From: Daphnia pulex
Taxonomy: Eukaryota; Arthropoda; Branchiopoda; Diplostraca; Daphniidae
Direction of reading: 5' to 3'
DNA: 64,000 bases
NCBI RefSeq assembly: GCF_021134715.1
Contig: NC_060024.1
Location: 6,076,001-6,140,000, forward strand
The position numbers and the translations under genes were made by a program. The notes below the pieces were generated by a model. That model worked only from the letters and a program-made list of their open reading frames with translations. It was not told where the DNA came from and searched no databases. Each line of letters begins with the position of its first letter. The first letter of the stretch is position 1. Below, in pieces: positions 24,533-34,360 of this stretch.

Positions 24533-24900
24533 TAGAATGTACTTAAGTAATAATATGAGAAAACTCAAGTAATACTGAAGGATTTTGGGACAAGTATTAT
24601 GACAATAATATTTTGAAAATACTACAGAATTACTAGAGCAGAAGATTATTTGTTTTAATGAAGCAAACAGTACTGAAGCAGTAAATTTCAAGTGAAACCC
24701 TAGTAAAGTTATAATGAAATGCAGTAAATGTAAAATATTATAACAGTAATTCCGCAGTAATAGTGTGAGAATACCGTAAATATATAGTGCGTTTAGCACA
24801 ATAATACTGCAATATAAAGCTAATAAAATATCAGTAAATATGTAATTTTACAATAGTAACACTCTGGTAAATTTGTAGTATAAATGCAGTAAAAGAAAGC
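24533..24900. repeat. Left subterminal repeat zone
   Basis: AT-rich sequence dense in CAGTAAAT, CAGTAAT, AGTAATA and their reverse complements, with no coding content. Compare the CAGTGGC-type zone at the other end. Confidence 0.5.
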
Positions 24901-25173
24901 TTGGTACAATATATATATAGCTCAGTTAATTGTATTTTACTCATTAAATACAACAAACAGCACGTTGACGGAAGAGTCATAGTGAAATAGTGAAAAGGAA
25001 AAATACAATGTCGTCTACTTAGCACGAGAATTATTGAATTTGCGAGAGATTGCATTTTTTACCATTTTTTCATTTACTAAAGACCCATCCAGGTTAACCA
25101 ATCCGCAATCTAGAACTCTATCTGCAAGGAAAAGAACATTGATTTTTAAAATATACAAAAAAAAGGATGTTAG

Positions 25174-26980
25174 CTAAGTGCTAAAATATCCCAATAACTG
25201 CCAGTCACCAATTATATGTTGAAGCTCATGTTTGTTCATGGCAAGTATTTTGCTTCCCACGCCGCTACCTTCCATATCGGTCATTTTATGGGTCGCTAGG
25301 TACTGATCCGTGTACAACTTGTCCATCAAGTGCGAAACAAAGTGTGTGACGGGACCCTTCACCAGCCTACGCATTACAGTTTCAGGTATCGGAAAACTTT
25401 TCTGCAAAAATAACGGCATTTAGAATGAGTATCATATTGGTGCATTAGAGAGGTCTTTAAACTTACGATCGTAAAGTTGGCCATCACTTTCATCCTCGAT
25501 CGTGGATAACGTATCTCCCAATGAGTCGCTGCCAATCTTATCTGACATTTCTGAGTTTGGCATCTGAGCACAGTTTCCCCCAACAAATTTTGGATGGCCC
25601 GTCAAATTGCCTGATGTGCTTGACTGGTTGGCATAATTTAAAAAGTTGCCGCTGTTAGACGTACTAGGTGGAGCTAGTTGCTGGCTAGGTGTAGATATTA
25701 GTTGCTGGCTACTGAACTTCAATAACAACTTCCTCACGTCAGTCAAAACAGTCGTCTGCATTGATAACGTCTTATTGAGATCTGAAAGTTTGGGATATTA
25801 CATAGTGAACGTTTACAGATGATAGTGTTTAATATGTGCATACCTTTTTGAAATTTGATTTCCAACTTGAGTTCGCCAATAATAGCATCTTTTTCTTGAC
25901 AGCAACTGCTGCCACAATCAGCTCTTTTTAAACTGTTGTCTTTCCGTCCCACTGAAACAGGGCTTTGCTTGCCCAAAGGAGTGTTGGTGCATTCAACCTA
26001 AGTATAATAATGTTCTTATGTTTTGTAACTTGCCTTTTTTAAAATGTAATTTAGTTACCAGTATTTTTGCCAAGGTTGAAAATCCAACATGTCCTTCCCT
26101 TGCGGTGAACTATGCCCTTTTACGTCATTTTCAGTTGTTGCATCATCAAAGGAGTCATTTAATTGGTCCTAAGTAAATGAATATTATTAACATAGGTAAA
26201 TTTTAAACAGTATTGAATGTAACTTAATTACAAGAGATAGTATGCGATCAGAAGCTGTCTTGTGGGCTATGCTCATAATTTCCTTCTGTTGTTTACTACT
26301 TGGCTTAGCTTTTTTACTTGTTGTCAAATCCTCATAAACATTAATTTGTGTTGCTTCAAGATTAAGTCTGGATGGCGCCTGTCTCTTGCGCACAGCGCTG
26401 CGTTGGTTAATTGGGAGTACATTTTGATTCTTGTCTGTCGTAACCAGCTCCCTAGGATCATCCTCTTCGTCCATGTCACCGTTATCTTTGGCATCTTTGT
26501 CATCGTCGCTTTCTCCACATTGTCCCTCAACGTTAGCATCTTCACAATTGGTTGCCTCATCCTTTTCTATCTTTGTATTTGTTGACATTCTCTGGTAATC
26601 ATTTTCCGTGTGCAACTTTACAATTGCATCAAGGGACATTTTCTTTGTGTTGAACAATTGAGAAATACTTTCCAAGTATTCTTTACTGTCTGTAAGAGAA
26701 ATAAGTTTAGCACAAAACGTTTAGCACGGCTTTTGAAAAATTATGGAATACCGTTGCTTAGAAGAACTCTGATTTTCATTTCTCCCGGTGGAATATTGCC
26801 TTTACCACGTTTAGCCACCCCCTTCCAATTTATCTTTAAATCAGAATCTTCAAAAGAAATGAATGTTTCGTTTTCGTAAGGATCACAAAACATTTCCTTT
26901 TGGCCCACCAGCAAGATATCTGTTTTTTGTCCCTTGTACAAAAACAAGATAAATTTCTTTATTTCACCAAACTGTGGCAT
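25174..26980 (-). CDS. BEN-domain-like accessory protein of the transposon (multi-exon)
   Basis: Exons read by eye: 26980-26752 (MPQFGEIKKF start), 26689-26232, about 26168-26124, 25997-25844, 25781-25467 and 25401-25174. The middle is acidic with a basic RKRQAPSR patch and an SKKAKPSSKQQKE stretch. Exon 4 holds a cysteine cluster and the start of a short helical region. The last exon (FPIPETVMRRLVKG, HFVSHLMDKLYTDQYLATHK, then ELQHIIGDW) resembles a BEN domain, a DNA-binding fold found in chromatin proteins and transposons. Exon 3 closes in frame only with the donor GAC/GTAAAA. The exon 5/6 junction at GATC/GTAAGT leaves one base too many for the BEN frame, so there is either a frameshift or an unrecognised splice. 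Confidence 0.6.
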
Positions 26981-27515
26981 AATTTATCCTGAATTTCGCC
27001 GAAACGCTTTTTTAATCACAAAATACACGTAAGATGGAAAAATTGCACGTTGTTTCACTATTAAGGGGCGTTTATTTGAGACTTCCTTTCGTGGACGGAA
27101 GCTTACAGTGGTGGCGGTGCGGTGACATTATCAAATGTTTCGGCCAATAATTTCAATTTTCAGCTTCGTTTGATTAAAAAAAAATTTTTTTTATAGTATC
27201 GTTAGAAATTTCAGCATTTACATGGAAACACCAGAATTTATTGCTTATCTTAGGTTATACGCATGTGATATATGGCATCAGAGCCATGAGCATGTTTTGT
27301 GTATTCGGTTTTCTATCGTCTGCTCCTTTAAACTCGTGGCGTGAAAATTTATTATAACTCGAACGAATAACATAATTAAAGTGAACGATTTGTGTCGTGG
27401 AAAATGAATAAAAATCAACCTCGAGGGCCGTATCGTCTTTGGCAAAAAAAGATCTATCGACGGAGTAGTGAGGGATGTTCCAAGATCGACGGCTTTCAAC
27501 TGGAAACTTAAAGGA

Positions 27516-30123
27516 ATGCACCGTAAGCTTGCATATTACTAGCTAAATGTTATAACTGAAATAAAAAATTTCATTTGTCAATGTTACAGAACACAATGAA
27601 TATACGGAAGACGAAACTCAGTTTGGGGGGGGGGGGGGTGAAGAGCTTGTAGGCCTAAATTCTTCTTCTAACGAACATTTTTCTGCTGAAGTATAACTTT
27701 AATGCACCACAGTGCAATCAGTACGTTTCGGCAAATTTGCTTAATTATTTCTTTCGTAATTTGTAACTTAGAATCCCCCGAGATCGGCAGAAAGAGAAGA
27801 GTATGAAAATGTTACGAGCGAAGACGTAGGGGACGAGGAACCGGTGTCAGAGGAACCGGTGTCAGAGGAACCTCTATTTTCCGATACCAATCTTTCAAAA
27901 GGCCAGTTGCTTTCATTAATTATGGCATTTTTCCTCAGACACAATTTAACTAAGTCTTCTCTGTCCGATTTATTGCAACTCCTAAGCCTTCTTGTGCCAT
28001 CCGTTCTCTCTAAAAGCCGGTACTTATTTGAAAAAATTTTTGATATCAAATCAAGTGCTGCTACTCTACATTACTACTGCGAGCACTGCTCCAGTTATCT
28101 GGGAGAGAGTGAGGGTACATTAACTTGTAAAACCTGTAATTTGTCAATGTCAACTAAAGAACTTGCGAAAAAAAATTGCTATTTTTTGGTGGGCTCGTTG
28201 GAAGAACAATTTCGAAAAATTTTCGATTCGCATGACGTTGGCGACAAAATATCCGCACGCAAGCTGGATTGCCTTTTTTCTGATGGGAAAATGTTAGGCG
28301 AAATATATACGGGAGACTTATATAGAGAAGAAAAACTAAAACAATTTTTATTGGAAGACGGGAATTTTTCAGTGACAGTTAACACCGACGGCGTGAAAAT
28401 TTTCCATTCTTCCAAATTCTCTGTATGGCCTTTATTACTGTCTATTAATGAACTAAACTATAATGAAAAGGCAAAACATATCGTTATTTGCTGCCTGTGG
28501 TTTGGCAATGAAAAGCCGAACGTCGATACATTTCTTGAGCCCTTCATAATTCAAGCTCGACGACTTTCTAAGAAAGGCTTTCAATGGAAAGATTCTTCTG
28601 GCAGAAATCACATTTCAAAAGTAGCCTTCCCTTTGCTGGTTGCCGATGCTCCGGCTAGAGCCATGTTAACCAATTTCATGCAGTACAATGGCTCTTATGG
28701 TTGCGGATTTTGTGAGCATGAGGGCAAACGTGTCGCTAAGGGCGACGGCACTGTTCAAGTGTATCCCCTTGTCCATCCTTTACCCCCAAACAGAAGTCAC
28801 GAAAAATCCTACGAACAAGCCCAAACTGCAACCCTTTCACTCACCCAACATGTAGGTGGGGTGAAAGGGATGTCGTTATTGTATCTGCTTCCCTTTTTTG
28901 ATGTCATAAAAGGTGTAGTACCAGATTATATGCATTGCATTCTGCTTGGAATAGTCAAGCAATTTTTGAATCTTTGGTTAACTAGTACCAACGAACCCTT
29001 TCACATCAAAAATGGCAAGCTCATAGACGAAATAATCTTAACTGCTTGCCCTCCTGATGAAATTCGCCGAGTTTTGCGATCTCTTGATCACCGGCTCATC
29101 TGGAAAGCGAGTGAGTTTCGAGTTTGGCTTTTATTTTACAGCCCAGTTGTACTGAGACACTTGTTGCCTCACAAGTATTATAAACATTGGCTTATTCTGG
29201 TTAAAGGGATGCACATGATGTTAAAGAAAAATATTTCTCGTGAAGACGTTGAAGTAGTTCGTAAACTTTTCTTTAAATTTGTTTCTCAAGTTGAGTTGCT
29301 GTATGGGGAAGATCAAGTTAGTTATAACGTTCACCTGTTACAACATGTTGTAGATTCTGTGACTTATTGGGGGTGCCCATGGGCTTATTCGGCATTCATG
29401 TACGAAGATATAGGCGGGACACTTAAATATGCTTGTCACGGGACAACACAGATAGGAAAACAAATTTTCTCTTCCGTTTTGAAGAAGGCAAACGCTCGCG
29501 ACTACGCTAAACTTCATATTCCGTTTGCGGAAGACTTGGTTAAAGAAATGTATCATAGATTAGACGCTCCCTTTTCAGGAAATCGTACAGTCCGAGGGCT
29601 GGGTAAAAGTCTACAAAATTTTCTACAACCAGAAGACGTCAATTCAATTCAAAACAGATTAGGAAAACAAATGATTTGCACGGCATGCTTGAGTTATGAA
29701 AGGCTTGCGGCCAACGGTGAAATCTTCTCTTGTATGTTTTATTCCTCGCGTTTCAAACGTAACAACTCTGTTATTAATTGTCTTGATGGAAAGACTTACA
29801 ATATTCTAAAAATTTTCAAAATTTGTCTTGACTGCACTTGTGCAACTGATGAACGTACTTGCTGGGTATCCAACCGCTCTAATTCTCTTGAAAGTTTCTA
29901 TGTCTTTATTGGAGAAAACATTCCTTTTAAGAGACACTTTCCTATACTTGATGAACACACTTTGAACGATTTGGGCTCTGTAGTATCAAAAATCAATCGT
30001 AACGGCTCTCGTTCCCTAACAAAGGCAATAATCCCACAGGATGTCATTTCCAAATCTTTTCTTCTTCTTTGTGAAAATGAAATGTATTGTATGAAAAACG
30101 ACATTAGGTTTGAAAAAGATTAA
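27516..30123 (+). CDS. CACTA/EnSpm-like transposase
   Basis: Exons: a tiny first exon ending at 27522 (ATG at 27516, two codons; start uncertain), 27590-27690 and 27772-30123. Residue numbers count from the in-frame GTG at 27844. Cysteines 79 and 82 with a later TCKTC form a zinc-ribbon-like pair of CxxC motifs. The DDE-type candidates are D182 in NTDGV, D268 in VADAPAR and E521 in FMYED, the last within the W-x(n)-F-x-(Y/F)E...G.L...HGT signature of CACTA transposases; DYMHC at about 361 is also typical. A CGFCEHEG knuckle is present. No stops or frameshifts interrupt the main 2.3 kb exon. A run of 14 G in exon 2 encodes glycines. An AATAAA follows 18 bp after the stop. Confidence 0.8.
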
Positions 30124-30140
30124 TGGATGTGTTGCATCGA

Positions 30141-30146
30141 AATAAA
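30141..30146 (+). terminator. Polyadenylation signal of the transposase gene
   Basis: AATAAA, 18 bp downstream of the TAA stop codon. Confidence 0.6.
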
Positions 30147-30259
30147 CTTTTCATTTTTGTATATATATACAGGTTTGTCATTCTTTTTTGCCTAGTTAAT
30201 TTGGTATGTATGAAATATATGAACAGTTATTCATAAGTAGGCGGCCTATCAAAACAGTG

Positions 30260-30485
30260 AAACGCCATATCAGTGTGAGTTAATAGAAGTACAGTGGCCA
30301 CTAGGTAAAACTCAGTGTGCCTCGTGTCTCTCAGTAAAAATAGAGTGGTATTTGTGGCTACTGCAGTTAAACAGCAGTTATGCGCCAGTAAAAGTACAGT
30401 GGCCGCTACTGAAAACAAAGTAAGCCTGTAGGAAAATAGTGGCTACCAGTGATATAGCAGTGTGTCTTTAGTAATATTGACATTG
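30260..30485. repeat. Right subterminal repeat zone
   Basis: Repeated CAGTGGCCACTA, CAGTGTG, CAGTAAAA and CAGTGGCCGCTACTG motifs, partly palindromic, fill the space between the transposase gene and the terminal repeat. These are candidate binding sites for the transposon's own proteins. Confidence 0.5.
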
Positions 30486-30542
30486 AAACAAAAAAAAATA
30501 TACGCCCACTTGGTGATACTTCTACTTTACTGGGTCCACTAC

Positions 30543-30582
30543 AATAAAATGATAGTTTACTTAAATAAACTATCATTTTATT
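30543..30582. repeat. Perfect 17 bp stem hairpin near the transposon's right end
   Basis: AATAAAATGATAGTTTA at 30543-30559 pairs exactly with 30566-30582 across a 6 nt loop. It lies 12 bp inside the right terminal repeat. Confidence 0.75.
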
Positions 30583-30594
30583 ACAGTGCAAGGC

Positions 30595-30612
30595 AGTACT
30601 TTTTTACCTGGG
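30595..30612 (-). repeat. Right terminal inverted repeat of the transposon
   Basis: Read on the minus strand it is CCCAGGTAAAAAAGTACT. The flanking 30613-30614 is CT, identical to the left flank. Confidence 0.75.
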
Positions 30613-30924
30613 CTTCCCTCCCTAATCACGTGAAATAATGTAAATTCATTAAAAATACAGTCACAAACGCTTTCAAAATGTTATCATATGATATAATATC
30701 AAAATATCAAATTATATAATGTAACCATACACACTCATTCCAAAGGGCACTACTTATCACTACTTATAAGAAGCGAAATGGAGACCGCAACTTATAAGTA
30801 GAGAAGCTCTACTTACTTCGTAGCTCGCGCTACTATCAGTCAAAGTAGATAATAATCTACTTGTCTACAAGAAGCGAGTGCTACTTAAATGGTATGGGCA
30901 GCATGCTGGGCTGGGCCTGGCCAC

Positions 30925-30965
30925 CCGGGTCTGCTGCCAGCCGGCCTGACCACCAGCAGACCCGG
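30925..30965. repeat. GC-rich hairpin, 12 bp perfect stem
   Basis: CCGGGTCTGCTG (30925-30936) pairs with CAGCAGACCCGG (30954-30965) in a GC-rich island of otherwise AT-rich DNA, 313 bp outside the transposon. Confidence 0.6.
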
Positions 30966-31589
30966 TTGCTACAGCCGGCCTTACCGTTGTAAAAAAAATA
31001 CTTCCGATAAATTTAAACCAAGTATTTATTGTCAGAAACATTCCATATTTCAAGCAAAATTGACTTGATGAGAGTAAAAAAAAATGGAAACAACACTACA
31101 AAACAAATTATGAACAATCAGTTTTGTTTAAATGCAAGACGTAAGAATTAAACTAGTAATAAAACTATGGAAAACAGATAAGAAAACAAATTATGACCAA
31201 TCATAAATTGCATATCGATTCTAAGCGGGCAACAAAATCCCCAATGCTGGCAGTAAGGGGGTAACATAATTACTCGCTGTTCGACGAAGTTAATTAGTGG
31301 CTTAATGTAAGGGGGATAGTGAAGATAAAAAATAAAAAAGAGGCAAATAAAATTTGAAAAGCAATCACAGAATTTTCCCCTAAGGGAACCATGTTATCTT
31401 CTACTATTAGGAAAAAATTACCGGGATGATGCAGTGTACCAAAACACAGAAGAATAGGCTGCTTATACATTGCCCGATCAGATTGTGGACGATTGGAAAC
31501 ATATCACCAGAGAAGAACTCGTCTGCCGTGTGTGACTGGCATTTGTTACCTACCAAAGAAAGGGAAACATTAGTGCGTTACCTAAACCA

Positions 31590-31730
31590 TTAGCGAGACA
31601 ACGTTAATACTGGTTTGGCATCGAAGAAAACAAGGCTGTTTCCGGCTCCATAACAAATTAATCCATTGGCGCCCCAATCCACAACCTTTCTGCTGTTGTT
31701 GCAGCCGATGTTGGTGTAAACGGAGGAAAC
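31590..31730 (-). pseudogene. ELP2-like N-terminal WD40 fragment
   Basis: After an acceptor-like CTAACAG, the minus strand encodes SVYTNIGCNNSRKVVDWGAN, then GLICYGAGNSLVFFD and VLTLSR before a stop. This matches the start of Elongator complex protein 2 (a 'VxxW...GLxAFG...S.V.YD' blade). Downstream minus-strand sequence near 31500 keeps a weak echo (EFFSGD) but is out of frame. It looks like a duplicated, decayed 5' piece of an ELP2 gene. The functional copy should be elsewhere. Confidence 0.5.
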
Positions 31731-32339
31731 TGTTAGATTGCTTCGGGACCGGTACCCGACTCTCTGCTCATCTTGGCGAGTTCTATTCCTGTTAACAAAA
31801 TCACTGCCCTTTCCTCGGGTGGAAGAAATGTCTACCCCAAACCCATGAAATCTGCGTCTCCGCCGGCGACGTTTGGTTGAGATTTGGCTGCGTCCGTGGG
31901 GCCAGGACGACAGTCGGGAAAGTGAAAATCTGACATCGAGCCATTGAGTTAACAGTTGACGGATGTTTGCTAGACTAAGTTACGCGCTTAACGTTCTCAC
32001 AAAAACCCTAGGTGTACCTCCCGTTCTGTTCGTCAGGTAAAGGCAAGTTTACCTGAATGTGAGCAAAGTAGTCTCATTCGAACAAGAATGAAGCAATTGA
32101 AAACCACAAACTTACAACAGCAATGAGATGAACTGTTTGTTGGTAAAGTTGTACCACCGCTGTATACAAGCAACGCTAATTCAACGCCAATTTTTTGGTT
32201 TCGGTGTAATCGTTAGTTCATAACAAGTTTATGTCGTTGCACAATTTCATCTAAGTTTGTTAAACAAAAAGTGAGGTGAAAAGTGGCTTGTAGTACAACC
32301 ACAAACAATATATATAGATGGACGACAATATATTGTTAG

Positions 32340-32552
32340 CTAATGGACAATAAGGCTTGTATGCCTGAAAATGGTGAAAGGAAGAGATATTAAAGGATTT
32401 AACATTTCAACATTTAAAAAAGGATATAACTGCCACATAGCAGCCTCGAAATCCATCATCAACTCTTTCACTCTTCGATCACCCAAAGGAGTCAGAAAAT
32501 CAAGAATAGAAGCAAAAACTGCAACATAGTCTTTCTTCCTTTTCCGGGACAT
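32340..32552 (-). pseudogene. MULE/FLYWCH-type transposase fragment
   Basis: The frame MSRKRKKDYVAVFASILDFL, then VKELMMDFEAAMWQ, matches the MULE transposase segment in which a DFE(x)A motif follows a 'Y..VF..I' helix. The usual downstream CxFHxxQ block is missing, so it is truncated. A further minus-strand frame at 32667-32879 could be part of the same element but has no recognisable motif. Confidence 0.5.
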
Positions 32553-33462
32553 AAGTACTGTGACTTAAGGAAACTAAAACAATGATATATGGGTTGGTGG
32601 TTACGTTGTTTGATTACCATTGTTAAGCTCAAAGCTTCGTGTCCTTGTACAAACTATCTTAACTGTTTATCGAGATTTCCATGACGGATAAACTTGTGGA
32701 TGCCGAAAACCATCTTTTGGCTTTGGGTAATAGCTGGTGATCGGTGGCGAAGATGAAGTGACGGGTATAGCGTCTGGAGGTGTCCTCCAATACATCAGCA
32801 CGAAAATATCCATCTGGATTGCATCTTTCAAATGGACCTGTATAAAAAGTAGGTTAAAGTTACACCTTTTGTTAAGCACTAAAAAACCCTAATTTCTTGC
32901 GAGTCGTTTTTAAACAAACCAAATCAAATTAAACCATCATTTACTAATTTAAATAAAGAACTTGGTCTTGAATGTCACCGAAATTTGGCCCGAATGGCAT
33001 GTAAAAAAAGGTGGGCCTGAATGACTGGCCTGAATGTGGCACATCAAATCATTTTGATAAAATCCAGTGAAAATCAATTTTAGAAAACCTTCATGATTCA
33101 CGTTCAGATTCATGATTCACATTCAGTTGATATTTTGACCTATGCTCAAGATTCATTTCAACTGTTTTACCAAAGGGTTCTTTTGATAAAAATGGTAAGT
33201 TGGAATTCGAACAAAAATCAAAATTCATTGCTTCAACATTTTATTTGCTGTATATAAGGTCTTTCAGAGTTCGTTTCAAATTAAACATTCATTTAATTTT
33301 AAATTCGTTTTTACTTCTAGACAACAACCTTTGGAGATCCACTGTAACAGAGATTGCAATTTTTCAGAAGAGCAGAATTAAAAATTGCCGAAGTGCAAAA
33401 AGCTGAACCCACTGTGGTGCCTGGACACAAAAATAAAAATACCAGTAAATTCGAATTCTATA

Positions 33463-34266
33463 CTAGCATCTGGTTTCAATTTCTTCAGACAACAACTGCA
33501 TATAATTGTTACGTGTACCTTGCCAGTCTCCATCACAGCAATTTCCTCCCAGCTGAACACAGACTTTTGGTGTGAAATCAATAGAGGACAGAAGTTTACC
33601 ACTGCACCCAGTGCTTGTCGGTGTACCAGAATAGCAATTATTGCAGGAAAATTCATTTGGAGTACTTTTCGGGTTGAAGGGTTTGTTATAACCTGTGCAG
33701 CACTGGCCCTTCTGGGCAATGCAGGTTTTAGCCGTAACCCATGTGTTGGCATCGGTGCCCCAATTCCAAGGCTTAGATCGAATTAATGTTCCAGTGCATT
33801 TCACTTTGACACTCGATTTGTAACATGTTAGACACTTTTCAGTTGCCTTCATTGCTTTTGGTTCGTTAGTCACTAGGTTGTAAATAGAAGACAAACGTAT
33901 AACACAATGCTGTTTCAAAAATTATACCCATTACTTATTTATTTTGACTTACTATAACTGCCCAAATCGCAGCATGTTCCACCCAATTGAACACATTTAC
34001 TTGGAGAAATTCCGGAAGCCGTATTTTCGAGTCTAAGCCCGTTGCATTCACCAAACTTTGTAACTCCTGATAGCGAAAAATGTGATAATTAGTTGCCACA
34101 AAATATAAAATATTTGAAAATTTACCCGCCACACTTGATGTTTCCAAGGCAAAGACAAGTAGAGAAACGACTACGATCTGTTATTATACCAAAGCTAATC
34201 AAATATCTCTACCAGATTTTATTTTAACTTAATTAATGATACCTTTATCAGTAAAATACTAGCCAT
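33463..34266 (-). CDS. Secreted cysteine-rich protein, 199 aa, four exons
   Basis: Exons 34266-34243, 34177-34126, 34066-33953 and 33872-33463 join in frame throughout. The first 26 residues form a signal peptide (MASILLIK, then IVVVSLLVFALETSSVAG) split by an intron. The mature chain has three copies of a C(V/I)xxxGxCC motif: KCVQLGGTCCD in exon 3, TCIAQKGQCCTG and VCVQLGGNCCD in exon 4, plus further paired cysteines (CLTC, CNNC). A disulfide-rich extracellular protein is expected. No named family is recognised. A lectin, venom-like or cuticle-associated role cannot be distinguished from sequence. Confidence 0.75.
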
Positions 34267-34352
34267 TTTCAAGTTCTGCTGAGGCGATTTTGTCGACCCG
34301 AATTTTATATGAGAACGTAGGAGACGAATTCAGTGTTCAGAAATCCTCTCCA

Positions 34353-34360
34353 TATTTATA
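34353..34360 (-). promoter_or_regulatory. TATA box of the secreted cysteine-rich gene
   Basis: TATAAATA on the minus strand lies about 87 bp upstream of the ATG. A second TATAAAA at about 34302-34308 is closer, but would put transcription start almost at the start codon. Confidence 0.45.

Larger units (their letters stand above)
24515..30612. mobile_element. Complete-looking CACTA/EnSpm-like DNA transposon, 6.1 kb
   Basis: The 18 bp terminal inverted repeats (24515-24532 and 30595-30612) match at 17 of 18 positions, flanked on both sides by CT, a 2 bp target duplication. Inside are a long transposase frame on the plus strand and a BEN-like gene on the minus strand, divergent from a shared central region of about 0.5 kb. 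Both ends carry clusters of short CAGTAA/CAGTGGC motifs, as in plant and animal CACTA elements where the accessory protein binds subterminal repeats. The terminus CCCAGGT is not the classical CACTA/CACTG. The transposase frame looks intact; the BEN gene has one unresolved junction. Confidence 0.8.
30966..33462. other. Intergenic with decayed fragments only
   Basis: Apart from the ELP2-like and MULE-like fragments nothing gene-like is seen. A possible poly(A) signal for the next gene on the minus strand (AATAAA at 33245-33240) lies near its right end. Confidence 0.5.

Noticed and set aside
26041-26123. Longer exon 3 of the BEN-like gene, ending at TACTG/GTAACT
   Set aside because: Its phase does not match the next exon; the donor at 26123 does.
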